In this document: positions 47,048-56,310 of the stretch, piece after piece
Numbering within the stretch: position 1 is the stretch's first letter
Layout of the letters: each line of letters opens with the position of its first letter
Source of the DNA: Desulfovibrio sp.
GTDB lineage: Bacteria; Desulfobacterota; Desulfovibrionia; Desulfovibrionales; Desulfovibrionaceae
Assembly (NCBI GenBank): GCA_031272715.1
Contig: JAISTH010000005.1
Location: forward strand, 43,917 to 107,916
Reading direction: 5' to 3'
Length of the DNA: 64,000 nt
Notes under the pieces: model-generated
Seen by the model: the letters and a program-made list of their open reading frames with translations, nothing else
Databases searched by the model: none
Told to the model about the DNA's origin: nothing
Position numbers and translations under genes: made by a program

Positions 47048-48913
47048 TCAGCGTTCGCGCAGGGCGTTCTGCTTGGCCTTCAGTATGGGCTTGAGCAGAT
47101 AGTCCAGTACGGTCTTCTTGCCAATCAGGATGTCGGCCGTCACCATCATGCCCGGGATGATCGGCAGCGCCTCGTTGTGGTAGACGATGGAGGTCTTCCG
47201 GGTGCGCACCTTGACCAGGTAGTAGTAGTTGCCACGCTTGTCCTCGATGGTGTCGGCGCTGATGGACTCCAGCGCCCCCTCCAGCCCGCCGTAGATGGAG
47301 AAGTCGTAGGCGGACACCTTCACCATGACGTGCTGTCCGGGGCGCAGGAAGGCCACGTCCTTCGGGGTCACCCTGGCCTCCACGAGGAGCGTGTCGTCCA
47401 GGGGGACGACGTCCATGATGGGTTCGCCGGGCTTGACCACGCCGCCGACGGTGTTGATGTAGATCTGCTTCACCGTGCCCCGCACGGGGGAACGCAGTTC
47501 CGTGCGGGTGACCCGGTCGCTCCCGGCGGCCAGGGACTCCCGCAGGGACGACAGTTCCAGCCGCCGCTTGTTGATCTCGTCGGTGACCGCGGCGTTCTGC
47601 TCGGCCTTCCGGGAGGCTATGCGCTGGAGGGACTCGTTGGCGGCCGCCTGGGATCTCGGGATGCTGGCGGCCAGCATGTTGATCTGCCCCTGGAGTTCCA
47701 CGACCTTCTGCTGCAGGCCGAGGTATTCCATCCGGGAGAAGTTGTTGCGCAGGACGAGGGCGTGGGCGGCGTCCTGCTGCTCGATGGCGAGGGCGAGGCT
47801 CTGGTCCAGCTGGGCCTTGTGCGCCGCCTGCTCCTCGACGTCGTGGGTGCGCTGCTCGTACTGGCTTTTCAGCACGTCGATCTCGGCCTTGAGCTTCTCC
47901 TGGCGGGACTCCCAGGTCTGTTCCTGGTCCTGGACGATCTGGGCGGCCCTGGCCAGCGTGGACGGCTCCACCTCCCTGCCCATGAGCTGCGACGCCCAGG
48001 TCTTCAGGTCGTCGGGGAAACGGGGCTTCTCGTCCTTGAGCTCGCTTTCGAGGCGGAGGATGGCCAGGCTGTTCTCCATGGCCTTGCCCTGGGCGTCCCG
48101 GTAGGCGCTTTCCGCCATCTCGTTGTCCAGCTGCGCGAGCACGGTCCCCTTCTCCACGATCTGCCCCTCGTGGACCAGCACGCCCCGAAGGATGCCCCCC
48201 TCGAGGTTCTGGATGGTCTGGGTCCGCTGGGACCCCACCACCTGCCCCTCGGCATGGGTGACCTCGTCGATGTCCGCGAGACCGGCCCAGAAGATCATGG
48301 CGACGAAGAGGGCCGCCACGGAGACGGAGAGCATCCGCGCCCCAATCCTCGGGCGTCGCGCCAGGGCCGCGTCCACCTCGTCGGCGAACTGGATGTCGTC
48401 GGGGGTCAGGCCGTGGAGGGGGGCGTCCATGGCGTCGAAGAGTCCCGGGGGCCGCTGTTCCGGAGGAACCCCGGCCTGCGTGGCGGGGGATCCGGACGCC
48501 GGAGGGACGGGCGCATGCGGATGCACAAGGTGCTGGAGCTGTCCCTCGGCGCGCTTCAGCGAGGATCGCAGCGCATCCTTCACGACGGGGAGCGTGTCCC
48601 TGTCGGGGCGCTGCTCGTCCTTCGACCCGAAGACCACCCCCTTGAGGAAGCTCTTGAGGCCGCTCTCGGGCTTGGCCTGACGCGCGCTCCCCTGGAGCAG
48701 CCGCCCCATGCCGGCGTTCGCCCCGGCTCCCTCAACGGGTCTCGTCAGCATGGCCTTGAAGCCCATGTCCGCGCCGCCTCCGGGCATCCCGGGCATGGCC
48801 GGGATGTGATCCTGGGACCCGGGCGCGCGCAGAGACGCGCCCGGCCGGGCGTCGACGGGAGGCCGGGACGTGCCGGCCGCCTGGGGCTGAGGAACGGAGG
48901 GTGTCACTGCCAT
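47048..48913 (-). CDS. HlyD-family membrane fusion protein of a type I secretion system
   Basis: 621 residues, about 180 longer than usual. A Pro/Gly-rich cytoplasmic N-terminus of about 190 residues precedes the single membrane segment (RMLSVSVAALFVAMIFWAGL, residues 193-212). The periplasmic part has the lipoyl half-motifs GQVVGSQRTQTIQNLEGG and LRGVLVHEGQIVEKGTVLAQ, a long coiled-coil hairpin, and RTELRSPVRGTVKQI with the HlyD-family end GMMVTADILIGKKTVLDYLL. It bridges the ABC exporter and an outer-membrane TolC-type channel, which is not in this window. The exporter gene lies 157 bp upstream. Confidence 0.95.
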   Translation of the reverse strand: MAVTPSVPQPQAAGTSRPPVDARPGASLRAPGSQDHIPAMPGMPGGGADMGFKAMLTRPVEGAGANAGMGRLLQGSARQAKPESGLKSFLKGVVFGSKDEQRPDRDTLPVVKDALRSSLKRAEGQLQHLVHPHAPVPPASGSPATQAGVPPEQRPPGLFDAMDAPLHGLTPDDIQFADEVDAALARRPRIGARMLSVSVAALFVAMIFWAGLADIDEVTHAEGQVVGSQRTQTIQNLEGGILRGVLVHEGQIVEKGTVLAQLDNEMAESAYRDAQGKAMENSLAILRLESELKDEKPRFPDDLKTWASQLMGREVEPSTLARAAQIVQDQEQTWESRQEKLKAEIDVLKSQYEQRTHDVEEQAAHKAQLDQSLALAIEQQDAAHALVLRNNFSRMEYLGLQQKVVELQGQINMLAASIPRSQAAANESLQRIASRKAEQNAAVTDEINKRRLELSSLRESLAAGSDRVTRTELRSPVRGTVKQIYINTVGGVVKPGEPIMDVVPLDDTLLVEARVTPKDVAFLRPGQHVMVKVSAYDFSIYGGLEGALESISADTIEDKRGNYYYLVKVRTRKTSIVYHNEALPIIPGMMVTADILIGKKTVLDYLLKPILKAKQNALRER

Positions 48914-49070
48914 GGGGTTCCGGACATGGATCCCGGGATCGCGTCCCGGGGAATCGGGTTGTGGGGCGTCCGAAGGCCCGCGCCTCCCGGACGTCCGTCC
49001 GGCTGCGGCCCCGAGCCGTCCCTCGCCGGCACCGGGACCCGCCGGGTGCAGGAATTCGGCCGGAACGTCC

Positions 49071-51566
49071 TCACGCCGCCGCCGTTCCCGCCGCAGGCGG
49101 CTTCCCGCCGGCGGTCTCTATATGCTGCCTCGACCTGTCCCTCAACTGCTGGAGCACCTTGTCCCGGGGACCGTCGAGCCTGACCTGGCCGTTCTCCATC
49201 ACCACCAGCCGATCCACGATCCGCAGCATCGACAGCCTGTGGGTCACCAGGATGACGGTGCGTCCCTCCATGGCCGTCGTCAGGCGCTTCTGCAGCATGA
49301 GTTCGGAATCGGTGTCCATGTTGCTGGTGGGCTCGTCCAGTATGAGGACCTCCGGATCCCTGACGAGGGCGCGGGCCAGCGCCACGCACTGCCTCTGCCC
49401 GCCCGAAAGGGCCTTGCCCTGCTCGCCGACCTGGGCGGCGAAGCCGGCGGGGTTGTTCCGCAGGAAGTCCGTGACGCCCGCCAGGGCCGCCGCCCGCAGG
49501 ATCATGTGGTCGTTGATGGTCGGATCCCCCAGGGCGATGTTGTCCCGTATGGTCCCGTAGAAGAGGACCACGTCCTGGGGCAGGACCCCCACGCGTCCCC
49601 GGAGGTCCGAGCAGGGAAGCTGCCGTATGTCCACGTCCCCGAACTTCACCGCCCCTTCCTTGGGCTGGTAGAGCCCGATCAGCAGGCGGGACAGGGTGCT
49701 CTTCCCGGATCCCATGGGCCCGATGATGCCCACCCGCTCCCCTGCCTCGACGTGCAGGTTGATCCGGTCGAGGGCCAGACGCTCGGAGCGGGGATAGGCG
49801 AAGGAGACCCCCTCCATCGTGAAGGAGGGCTTGAGCGTCCCGAAGTCGATGACGCTCCGGTCCATCTGGCTCTCGGAGGGCAGTTCCATGAGGATGTCCA
49901 GCGCCTGCAGGGTCACGCGGGAGTTCTGTATGCGGGTCAGCAGGGAGGCGATCTGCAGCAGGGGCGCCATGGTGCGGCCGACGAGGATGTTGCAGCCGAT
50001 GAGGGCGCCCATGGTCATCTCCCCGTCGGTGATCCGGTAGACGCCCCAGACGATCATGGCCACGGTGACGATCTGGGTCACCAGCATGGAGGAGGTGATG
50101 GCGAGGTTGTTGTATTTGCGGGCGTCGCTGTTGGACTTGGCGGATATCCCCACCACGGACTCCCAGAGGCGCTGCATGCGGCTCTCGGCCATGCAGGCCT
50201 TGAGTGTCTCCAGGCCGTTGACGATCTCCACCAGCAACGCGTTCTTCTGCATGTTGTGCCGGTAGGTGGACTCGGCGCACTGGCGGGAGCGGTGCTGGAG
50301 GAGGAATCCGATCAGCAGCAGCACGGGGATGGCCGCGATGGGCAGGAACACCAACGGGCCGCCGATGAAGACGATGAGCAGCAGGAAGATCACCAGGAAC
50401 GGGAGGTCGATGCAGGCGAGCAGGCTCGAGGAGCTGAAGAACTCCCGCAGCTGTTCGAACTCCCGCAGGTTGTTCACCAGGGCCCCGGTGGACTCGGGCT
50501 TCGCGTCCAGCCGCATGGAGAGCACCTTCTCCACCAGCGAGCTGGAGAGGACTATGTCGGCGTTGCGCCCGGCCACGTCCACGAAGTGGGTCCGAAGGGA
50601 GGAGATGAGGAAGTTGAAGAGGTAGATCAGGGAGATGCCGAGGGCCAGGACCCACAGGGTCACGATGGCGTTGTTGGGAACCACCCTGTCGTAGACGTTC
50701 ATCACGAAGAGGGGGCTGCCGAGGGCGATGAGGTTGATCACCACGCTCGCAAGCGCCACGTGCCGGTAGATGGGGGCGTAGTAGCGCAGCACGTCCCAGA
50801 ACCAGCGCTTCTCCTTGGAAATCTCGAGCCTCCGGATCCGTTCCTCGGGCAGGGCCTGCACCGCCGCGAAGAGGGCGTAGCCGGAGTACTCCTCCTTGAG
50901 GGCCGCCAGCGGGACGGTCTGGGCCGTGTCGCTGGTCTCCGGGAAGATCACTTCGGCGGTCTCGGCGTCCATGCGCGTCAGCACGCAGGAGCGGTCCCGG
51001 GTCAGCAGCAGGATGCAGGGCAGGACGAGTTCCGGGATGTTCTCGAGGCCGGGACGGTAGGCGATGCGGCCCGACAGGCCCGCCTTGCGCGCGGCGCGCA
51101 GGCAGGTCTGGGGCGTGACCCGGCTTCCGGATATCCCGGACATCAGGAACTGGGGGGAGACGACCTTCCCCCGGAGCCTGAGGAGCACGGAGAGGCTGCG
51201 CAGCAACCCCGGCATGAAGTCCACGTCGGAGGGTCGGAGGGGGCCGCCGTCGCCGCGGTCGTTGGCGTTGGCCCCGGCAGGGCCGGATGGGGCGGCTGCG
51301 GAGGCGCCGGGAGGGACGGGGGCCGAACCGGGTTGGGCCGCCCCGGCGGCTTCGGGGGGCCGCCCGGCGGGGCCCGGAGGCCGGGCTCCGGGAACGCCGC
51401 GTGGGGATTGTCCCTGCGCGGGCTGCCCGGACTGCCCCGGGACGGGCTGCCGGGGAGGCGGCATGGCGGAACGCGGCGCGGACGCAGGGCCCGCAGGACC
51501 GTTCGCCTGGGGCGCCGCGCCCATCGTCGAGGGTCGCTGTGACGGTGCGTTCTGTTCGTTGCTCAT
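49071..51566 (-). CDS. Type I secretion ABC exporter (C39-like domain, LssB/LapB type)
   Basis: 831 residues. The first 105 residues are a Pro/Gly/Ala-rich extension not usual for the family. Next comes a C39-peptidase-like domain lacking the catalytic Cys (MPGLLRSLSVLLRLRGKVVS; TCLRAARKAGLSGRI). The membrane domain follows (HVALASVVINLIALGSPLFV; VMNVYDRVVPNNA, a type I secretion hallmark). The ATPase has Walker A GPMGSGKST, signature ALSGGQRQ and Walker B VLILDEPTSNMD. It exports an unfolded, C-terminally signalled protein, often a large adhesin; the substrate is not in the window. Start MSNEQNAPS is preceded by GGGAAAGG. Confidence 0.95.
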   Translation of the reverse strand: MSNEQNAPSQRPSTMGAAPQANGPAGPASAPRSAMPPPRQPVPGQSGQPAQGQSPRGVPGARPPGPAGRPPEAAGAAQPGSAPVPPGASAAAPSGPAGANANDRGDGGPLRPSDVDFMPGLLRSLSVLLRLRGKVVSPQFLMSGISGSRVTPQTCLRAARKAGLSGRIAYRPGLENIPELVLPCILLLTRDRSCVLTRMDAETAEVIFPETSDTAQTVPLAALKEEYSGYALFAAVQALPEERIRRLEISKEKRWFWDVLRYYAPIYRHVALASVVINLIALGSPLFVMNVYDRVVPNNAIVTLWVLALGISLIYLFNFLISSLRTHFVDVAGRNADIVLSSSLVEKVLSMRLDAKPESTGALVNNLREFEQLREFFSSSSLLACIDLPFLVIFLLLIVFIGGPLVFLPIAAIPVLLLIGFLLQHRSRQCAESTYRHNMQKNALLVEIVNGLETLKACMAESRMQRLWESVVGISAKSNSDARKYNNLAITSSMLVTQIVTVAMIVWGVYRITDGEMTMGALIGCNILVGRTMAPLLQIASLLTRIQNSRVTLQALDILMELPSESQMDRSVIDFGTLKPSFTMEGVSFAYPRSERLALDRINLHVEAGERVGIIGPMGSGKSTLSRLLIGLYQPKEGAVKFGDVDIRQLPCSDLRGRVGVLPQDVVLFYGTIRDNIALGDPTINDHMILRAAALAGVTDFLRNNPAGFAAQVGEQGKALSGGQRQCVALARALVRDPEVLILDEPTSNMDTDSELMLQKRLTTAMEGRTVILVTHRLSMLRIVDRLVVMENGQVRLDGPRDKVLQQLRDRSRQHIETAGGKPPAAGTAAA

Positions 51567-51952
51567 CTGCGGCCTTTCCCTGTCGTCCCGGAAACCGTGC
51601 CAGACCTGCATGGCGCCGGGGACGGAGCCTTTCCGGCATCATCTCCGACGAGGATGCACGATGGGACGAAACGGGAGGCGGAAACGAGGAAGGACATGTG
51701 CACGACACGCCGGGACCGAAGGCGGAACCTCGGCACGCCGCGCACCGGTGCACGAAAAAGGACGACCCCCCTGCTGCGGACGTCGGTTCGGAACACGCGG
51801 TTCCGACGCGGCGCATCCCGCCCCTCGCGGCATCCTTGCAGATGCCGGGCCCAAAAAGTACGCCAAGGGGACCTTAGCCGCAACCTTTTTGCCGCATCCA
51901 CGCACACGTCAATGCATGACAACACGCGCGAAGAGGCGTACCTACGCCCCCC
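51567..51952. other. Divergent intergenic region between exporter and DMT permease
   Basis: Carries the promoters of the secretion operon (minus) and the permease (plus). No clear promoter consensus or operator found by eye and no gene. Confidence 0.4.
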
Positions 51953-52864
51953 ATGCGCATCAGCACTGGCAAGGCCATCTTCCTCTTCACCCTCATCATC
52001 CTCATCTGGGGCCTCAACTGGGCGGTGATCAAGCTCATCGTCCTCGAAATCACCCCGTTGTGGTCCGCCGCATACCGCTGCATCATCGCGGCCGTCGTGC
52101 TCCTCGTGGTGCAGGGTGCGACGGGGAATCTCAAGCTGCCCGAACGCAGGGACGTGCGCTTCATCCTGCTGGTGGGGGTATTCAACATCGCCATCACCGC
52201 CGCCTGCATCGCCATCGGCGTCCAACTGGTCCCGGTGGGACGGTCCGTGGTGCTGGGCTACACGACGCCCCTCTGGGTGGTGCCGGCGGCCCGCATCTTC
52301 CTCAATGAAGCCGTGCCTCCCAGACGCATCGCCGGAACGGCCGCGGGGATGGTCGGCATCGCGATACTGTGCGGCATGCCCGGGGAAGGCACCCTGGACG
52401 CGTCCGTGCTCGCGGGCTACGGGATCATCCTGCTGAGCGCCCTGTCCTGGGCCATCGCCATCATCGGCATACGTGCGCACACGTGGCACACCACCCCGCT
52501 GCAACTGCTGTTCTGGCAGCTTCTGGTCCCAAGCGTGCTGCTGTCCGCGCTGGCCTTCGCTGTGGAAGGCCCCCCGGTTCCGCCCCTCGACCCCACCCTG
52601 CTCGCGCTTCTGGCGTATTGCGGCATCCCCGCCACGGCGCTCGCCTACTGGGTGATGCTGGTGATCAACGCGAGTCTGCCGGCCACCACCACGTCCCTCG
52701 GCGTGCTGGCAACGCCAGTTGTGGGCATCCTCGGAGGGTGCCTGGTGTTCGGGGAGGGCGTGGACTTGCCGCTTGCCATTGCCTCGGCCCTCATACTTGG
52801 GGGCATCGCCTTCGGGATGATCCCTCCGGGATACCTCAGGCGCAGACGGTCCGCCGGAGGGTGA
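51953..52864 (+). CDS. DMT-family permease (EamA domains)
   Basis: Inner-membrane transporter of 303 residues with ten predicted helices in two EamA repeats. First repeat: AIFLFTLIILIWGLNWAVIK, GYTTPLWVVPAARIFLNEAV, and GTAAGMVGIAILCG. Second: GIILLSALSWAIAIIGIRAH, VINASLPATTTSLGVLATPV and ALILGGIAFGMI. Members export amino acids or metabolites, or import nucleotide sugars; the substrate is not predictable. Stand-alone gene. Confidence 0.9.
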   Translation: MRISTGKAIFLFTLIILIWGLNWAVIKLIVLEITPLWSAAYRCIIAAVVLLVVQGATGNLKLPERRDVRFILLVGVFNIAITAACIAIGVQLVPVGRSVVLGYTTPLWVVPAARIFLNEAVPPRRIAGTAAGMVGIAILCGMPGEGTLDASVLAGYGIILLSALSWAIAIIGIRAHTWHTTPLQLLFWQLLVPSVLLSALAFAVEGPPVPPLDPTLLALLAYCGIPATALAYWVMLVINASLPATTTSLGVLATPVVGILGGCLVFGEGVDLPLAIASALILGGIAFGMIPPGYLRRRRSAGG

Positions 52865-52893
52865 GCGTCAAGGCCGGACGGGGGGGTGACAAT

Positions 52894-53047
52894 CCCCAAA
52901 ATAGTCTTACAGTATTGGGGACCACGACCCCCGCGTGCTAGGCGAGGGCCGTGGCGGTCGGCAGGCTTGGTTTAGCCGCCCCCATGTCACATGGCTGCCT
53001 ATGGTTGAAGGTTCTCGACCCTGCGTCAACCGAACTGACGCAGGGTC
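52894..53047. ncRNA. Candidate structured RNA or riboregulatory element
   Basis: Four consecutive potential stems: 52894-52899 with 52915-52920 (CCCCAA/TTGGGG), 52922-52926 with 52950-52954 (CCACG/CGTGG), 52960-52964 with 52995-52999 (GGCAG/CTGCC), and a perfect 12-bp hairpin 53017-53028 with 53036-53047 (GACCCTGCGTCA). The last is followed by ACTTGCTTTC, a weak T-tract. It lies directly after the permease stop. It lacks the signature loops of SRP RNA, tmRNA and RNase P RNA. Could be a terminator cluster or a novel RNA. Confidence 0.35.
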
Positions 53048-53937
53048 ACTTGCTTTCATCGGCCAGCAACGGCGCTTTCCCGATGTCCGTTTCCGGCGCC
53101 CCCCTCTGGGGGTAACCCTGGGGAAACTTTCGCACCAACGGGACCTTGGGGATCGAAGGGGTGCGTTGCCCCGGGGAGGGGGTTCCGGACAGTCCCGAAC
53201 GGAACCAGGGATCCGGGGCGGGGTGACGGTCACGGCCCGCCGATCCCCAGATCCGACAAACGGATATGCGACGAATCTACAATAGAAAAGATCAGTCTGT
53301 ACTGCGACCCCATGTCTGTCGATGCGGAGTCCTTGCCCTCCTCGCCCCCGGCATGGGCACACCGGCCGTCTCCGTCTTCCCTCCCCAAGCCTCCCACCGG
53401 CAGATGTCACGGCGTTCACTGCCAGGACCTACGCCAAACGCACTGGCATCCTCGTGAGCATGAGACACACTCCTAGCTTCTCTTGGCCCGAATAGCGTGA
53501 GACCTTGGACTTCCCTAGGGCCGTGTGCATTTGTGTGCTCTTGTGGAACATCGCAACAGGGCCAAGGATTTGGACCAACGCAAAAACCTGGGTTGGCACG
53601 CGGAGACCTGTTTGCCAGCACAAGCCGCGCACGACTCTGGACCAGCGGTTCCGCAAGGCCGGACCGTTCGGAGGATCGGGAACTTCCCCGGTGCCATGTG
53701 CGTGTGGAAGGGCGGCGGCGTAGCTCGCCGGGACGATGCCGCGGCCCGGAGCGGAGAAGACCGGACGCCTCTCCGGCATCGCGTGCGGACCACGGCCTCG
53801 GAGGCGGGACAACGCCCCCGCTGCAGGACGCGGAAGACCGGAGGCGGACAGGGCGCCCCAGAGGGGGTTCCTTGCCCGGCTTTCCCGTCTCTGGCACAAT
53901 CCCCGGCAAATCTCACCCTTTCCCGCAAGGAGCACCC
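53048..53937. other. Gene-poor region before ridA
   Basis: About 890 bp without a recognisable gene. Contains a GGTTCC / GGAACC inverted pair near 53180-53205, an AT-richer patch at 53255-53300 and one copy of the 34-bp interspersed element at 53613. Confidence 0.5.
53613..53646 (+). repeat. Solitary copy of the 34-bp interspersed element
   Basis: TGCCAGCACAAGCC then CGCACGACTCTGG and ACCAGC. It is nearly identical over 34 bp to the inverted copy at 29005-29038, 24 kb away, differing at only about three positions. Confidence 0.85.
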
Positions 53938-54318
53938 ATGCGCAAGGAACCCGTCTCCACCACTACCGCTCCCGCCGCCATCGGCCCTTACAGCCAGGCC
54001 TTCATCGCCGGCGACCTGCTCTTCTGCTCCGGACAGATACCCATCGATCCCGCCACGAACAAGCTGGTGGACGGCGACACGGCGACGCAGGCCGAGCAGG
54101 TCTGCAAGAACGTCCTCGCCCTCCTCGCGTCCCAAGGTCTCACCGCCGCCAACGTGGTGAAGACGACCGTGTTCCTGGCCGACATCAAGGACTTCCCCGT
54201 GGTCAACGAGGTCTACGCCCGCCACTTCCCCCAGCCGTCGCCGGCGCGCTCCTGCATCGCGGTCGCCGCCCTCCCCCTCGGCGCGAAAGTGGAGATCGAG
54301 GCCATCGCCCTGCGCTGA
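53938..54318 (+). CDS. ridA: RidA family enamine/imine deaminase
   Basis: Hydrolyses reactive 2-aminoacrylate and related imines arising from PLP enzymes, such as serine/threonine dehydratase. 126 residues as a trimer subunit. It begins MRKEPVSTTTAPAAIGPYSQ, with FIAGDLLFCSGQIPIDPATN, LASQGLTAANVVKTTVFLAD and the signature PARSCIAVAALPLGAKVEIE; the conserved Arg of PARS is the substrate-binding residue. The ATG at 53938 has CAAGGAG upstream. Its stop overlaps the next ATG by one base. Confidence 0.95.
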   Translation: MRKEPVSTTTAPAAIGPYSQAFIAGDLLFCSGQIPIDPATNKLVDGDTATQAEQVCKNVLALLASQGLTAANVVKTTVFLADIKDFPVVNEVYARHFPQPSPARSCIAVAALPLGAKVEIEAIALR

Positions 54319-55460
54319 TGATCCACCTCTTCACCACCGTCCTCTCCCTCTACGTCATCCTTCGCCTGGTGCTGCCCCTCAGGGTGGCGCCACGGGTCAA
54401 GGTCGCGCTGTGCCTGCTGGCCCTGGCCTGCAGCATGAAGCTCTACCTGCTGCGCCTGATCTACGGCAGCATCGTGCCGGAGATATCCAGGTCCGCCATG
54501 CTGGCGCTGGGGTACGTCCACGGCACCCTGATCCTGCTCACGATCCTCTGCGTGATGCGCGACATCCTGCTCCTCTGCCTTCGGGGCGCGAACCGCATCC
54601 TCCCCCGCGTTCCCCGGGACATCCTCTCGCCGAACCGCTGGGCCGCCCTCCTCCTGATCCTGAGCCTCGCGCTCGGCGTCTTCGCCGTCCGCCAGGGCGT
54701 CGCCGAACCCCTCATCCACGAGGTGGACGTCACGCTCCCGGGCATGCCAAGGGCGCTGGACGGCCTGCGCGTCCTCCACGCAAGCGACCTGCACATCAGC
54801 CGCACCTTCCCGAGGGAGTGGACGGCCGCCCTGGTCGAGAGGATCAACGCAAGCCGTCCGGACATCATCCTCCTCACGGGGGACATGGTGGACGGCACGA
54901 TCGAGGACCGCGCCAGGGACGTGGCGCCCCTCGCCGGCCTCAAGGCGCGCCTCGGCGTCTACATGTGCACCGGCAACCACGAGTACCACTGGGACTGGCC
55001 GGCCTGGAAACGCGCCTTCGAGGCTCTCGGCATCGTGGTCCTCGAGAACGCCCACGTCACGATCGCCGACAGGGGGACGAAGATCGTCGTGGCCGGCGTC
55101 GCGGACAGGATCGCGAAGCGGTTCGGTCTTCCCATGCCCGACCCCGCCGCGGCCCTGGCAGGGGCCCCGAAAGACGCCCTGCGCGTGATGTTGGCGCACC
55201 GCCCCCAAGTCGTGTATGATGCGACAAAGGAAGGAGTCGACCTCCAACTGTCCGGCCACACCCACGGGGGCCAGCTCGCGGTGGCGAGGCTGCTGGTGAA
55301 GCTCATGAACGAGGGCTTCCTCTCGGGGGTCTACGCGGTCGGGGACACGCGACTCCACGTGACCAACGGGACCGCCCTGTGGAGCGGCTTCCCCATGAGA
55401 CTTCTCGTTCCATGCCGGTTCGAGCTGCTGACCCTCAAGGCCCCTCCGGCATCGAACTGA
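54318..55460 (+). CDS. Membrane-anchored metallophosphoesterase
   Basis: 380 residues. Three to four N-terminal helices (LFTTVLSLYVILRLVLPLRV; LLILSLALGVFAVRQGVAEP) anchor a calcineurin-like phosphoesterase domain. Metal-site motifs in order: DLHIS (D-x-H), GDMVDG (GDxxD), GNHEYHWD (GNHE), LAHRPQ and GHTHGG. Similar proteins are UDP-diacylglucosamine-pyrophosphatase-like or YkuE-like, but the helical N-terminus does not decide. ATG overlaps the ridA stop (TGATG), so it is cotranslated with ridA; this pairing has no known pathway meaning. Confidence 0.92.
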   Translation: MIHLFTTVLSLYVILRLVLPLRVAPRVKVALCLLALACSMKLYLLRLIYGSIVPEISRSAMLALGYVHGTLILLTILCVMRDILLLCLRGANRILPRVPRDILSPNRWAALLLILSLALGVFAVRQGVAEPLIHEVDVTLPGMPRALDGLRVLHASDLHISRTFPREWTAALVERINASRPDIILLTGDMVDGTIEDRARDVAPLAGLKARLGVYMCTGNHEYHWDWPAWKRAFEALGIVVLENAHVTIADRGTKIVVAGVADRIAKRFGLPMPDPAAALAGAPKDALRVMLAHRPQVVYDATKEGVDLQLSGHTHGGQLAVARLLVKLMNEGFLSGVYAVGDTRLHVTNGTALWSGFPMRLLVPCRFELLTLKAPPASN

Positions 55461-55472
55461 CCGACAAACGCC

Positions 55473-56201
55473 ATGGCAGCCTTTCCCTGCACCCAATCCT
55501 CCCCCGGAGGCGGCCTGAACAAGGCGGCCCGGAAGCTCATCATCCGGCGCCAGACCGGTCTGCTGCAGGAGTGCACCACGGGGTGGCCCCGCAGGGACAA
55601 GTCCCTGCTGGAGATCAACTGCGGCAGGGGGACCTTCGCGATGCTGCTGTGGGAATGGGGCTACGACGTGACGGTGACGGAGCCGTCCCCGGAACTTCGC
55701 GCCACGGCCGAGGAGCGCTGCGGAGACAGGGTGGCGGTGGAGGCCGCCAGCGACGACCATCTGCCCTTCGACGACGAGTCCTTCGACTGGGTCGTGCTTC
55801 ACGCCATCCACGGCGAACGCCCGATAGAGGACGCCATCGAGGAGGCGATCCGGGTCGCGTCCTCGGGGGTCGCCGTCACCTTCTGGAACAGCCTGTCCCC
55901 CGCCTGCCGCTTCTCCCCCGACAGGGGCATGTTCTCCCGGAACGCCTTCGGATGGTGGCGCATCTGGAAATGTGTCAATGCCGCCGGCAAGGGGCGGGGC
56001 TCCTCCCTGGGGACCCTGGCGGGGCTGCCCTGCTTCTGGACCCGGCCCGCCGCCGACCGCCTGTGCACGCTCCTCAGCCCGAACGCCCTGGCCGGCTGGT
56101 GCATCATCCGTCTGGATCTTCGTCCGTCCAATCTGGTCACGCCCCTGGTGGTGCGCATCGGCAGGCTGCTGCGTCCGCAGCAGGCCGCCGACGGCGCCTG
56201 A
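55473..56201 (+). CDS. Class I SAM-dependent methyltransferase
   Basis: 242 residues with a Rossmann-type methyltransferase core. Motif I is LLEINCGRGTFAMLLWEWGY, the acidic loop after strand 2 is VTVTEPSPELRATAEE, then DDHLPFDDESFDWVVLHAIH for motifs II-III. The C-terminal half has an unusual Cys/Trp-rich sequence (GWWRIWKCVNAAGKGRGS). This resembles methyltransferase domain 11 proteins; no substrate can be inferred. It follows the phosphoesterase by 12 bp and is probably in the same operon. Confidence 0.87.
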   Translation: MAAFPCTQSSPGGGLNKAARKLIIRRQTGLLQECTTGWPRRDKSLLEINCGRGTFAMLLWEWGYDVTVTEPSPELRATAEERCGDRVAVEAASDDHLPFDDESFDWVVLHAIHGERPIEDAIEEAIRVASSGVAVTFWNSLSPACRFSPDRGMFSRNAFGWWRIWKCVNAAGKGRGSSLGTLAGLPCFWTRPAADRLCTLLSPNALAGWCIIRLDLRPSNLVTPLVVRIGRLLRPQQAADGA

Positions 56202-56310
56202 GGAAGGACGGATCCCCATCCTCCATGCCAGAGAGACGCCCCATCGTCCGCATCCCCCGTATCCAGCCAAAGCCGCGCCGGCGGCCGCTCCCGTCCGGAG
56301 GCCCTGACTC

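Noticed and set aside
38996..49183. A 3,395-codon plus-strand open frame.
   Set aside because: It runs antisense through the TPR, activator, glycosyltransferase, HD-GYP and HlyD genes on the minus strand. The long opening results from high GC at third positions of those genes; the translation has no domain character.
52894..53047. Possible SRP (4.5S) RNA, because of a GTGCTAGGCG-like word.
   Set aside because: The invariant S-domain core GGTCAGG...GGAAGGAAGCAGC is absent, so only an unassigned structured RNA is proposed.
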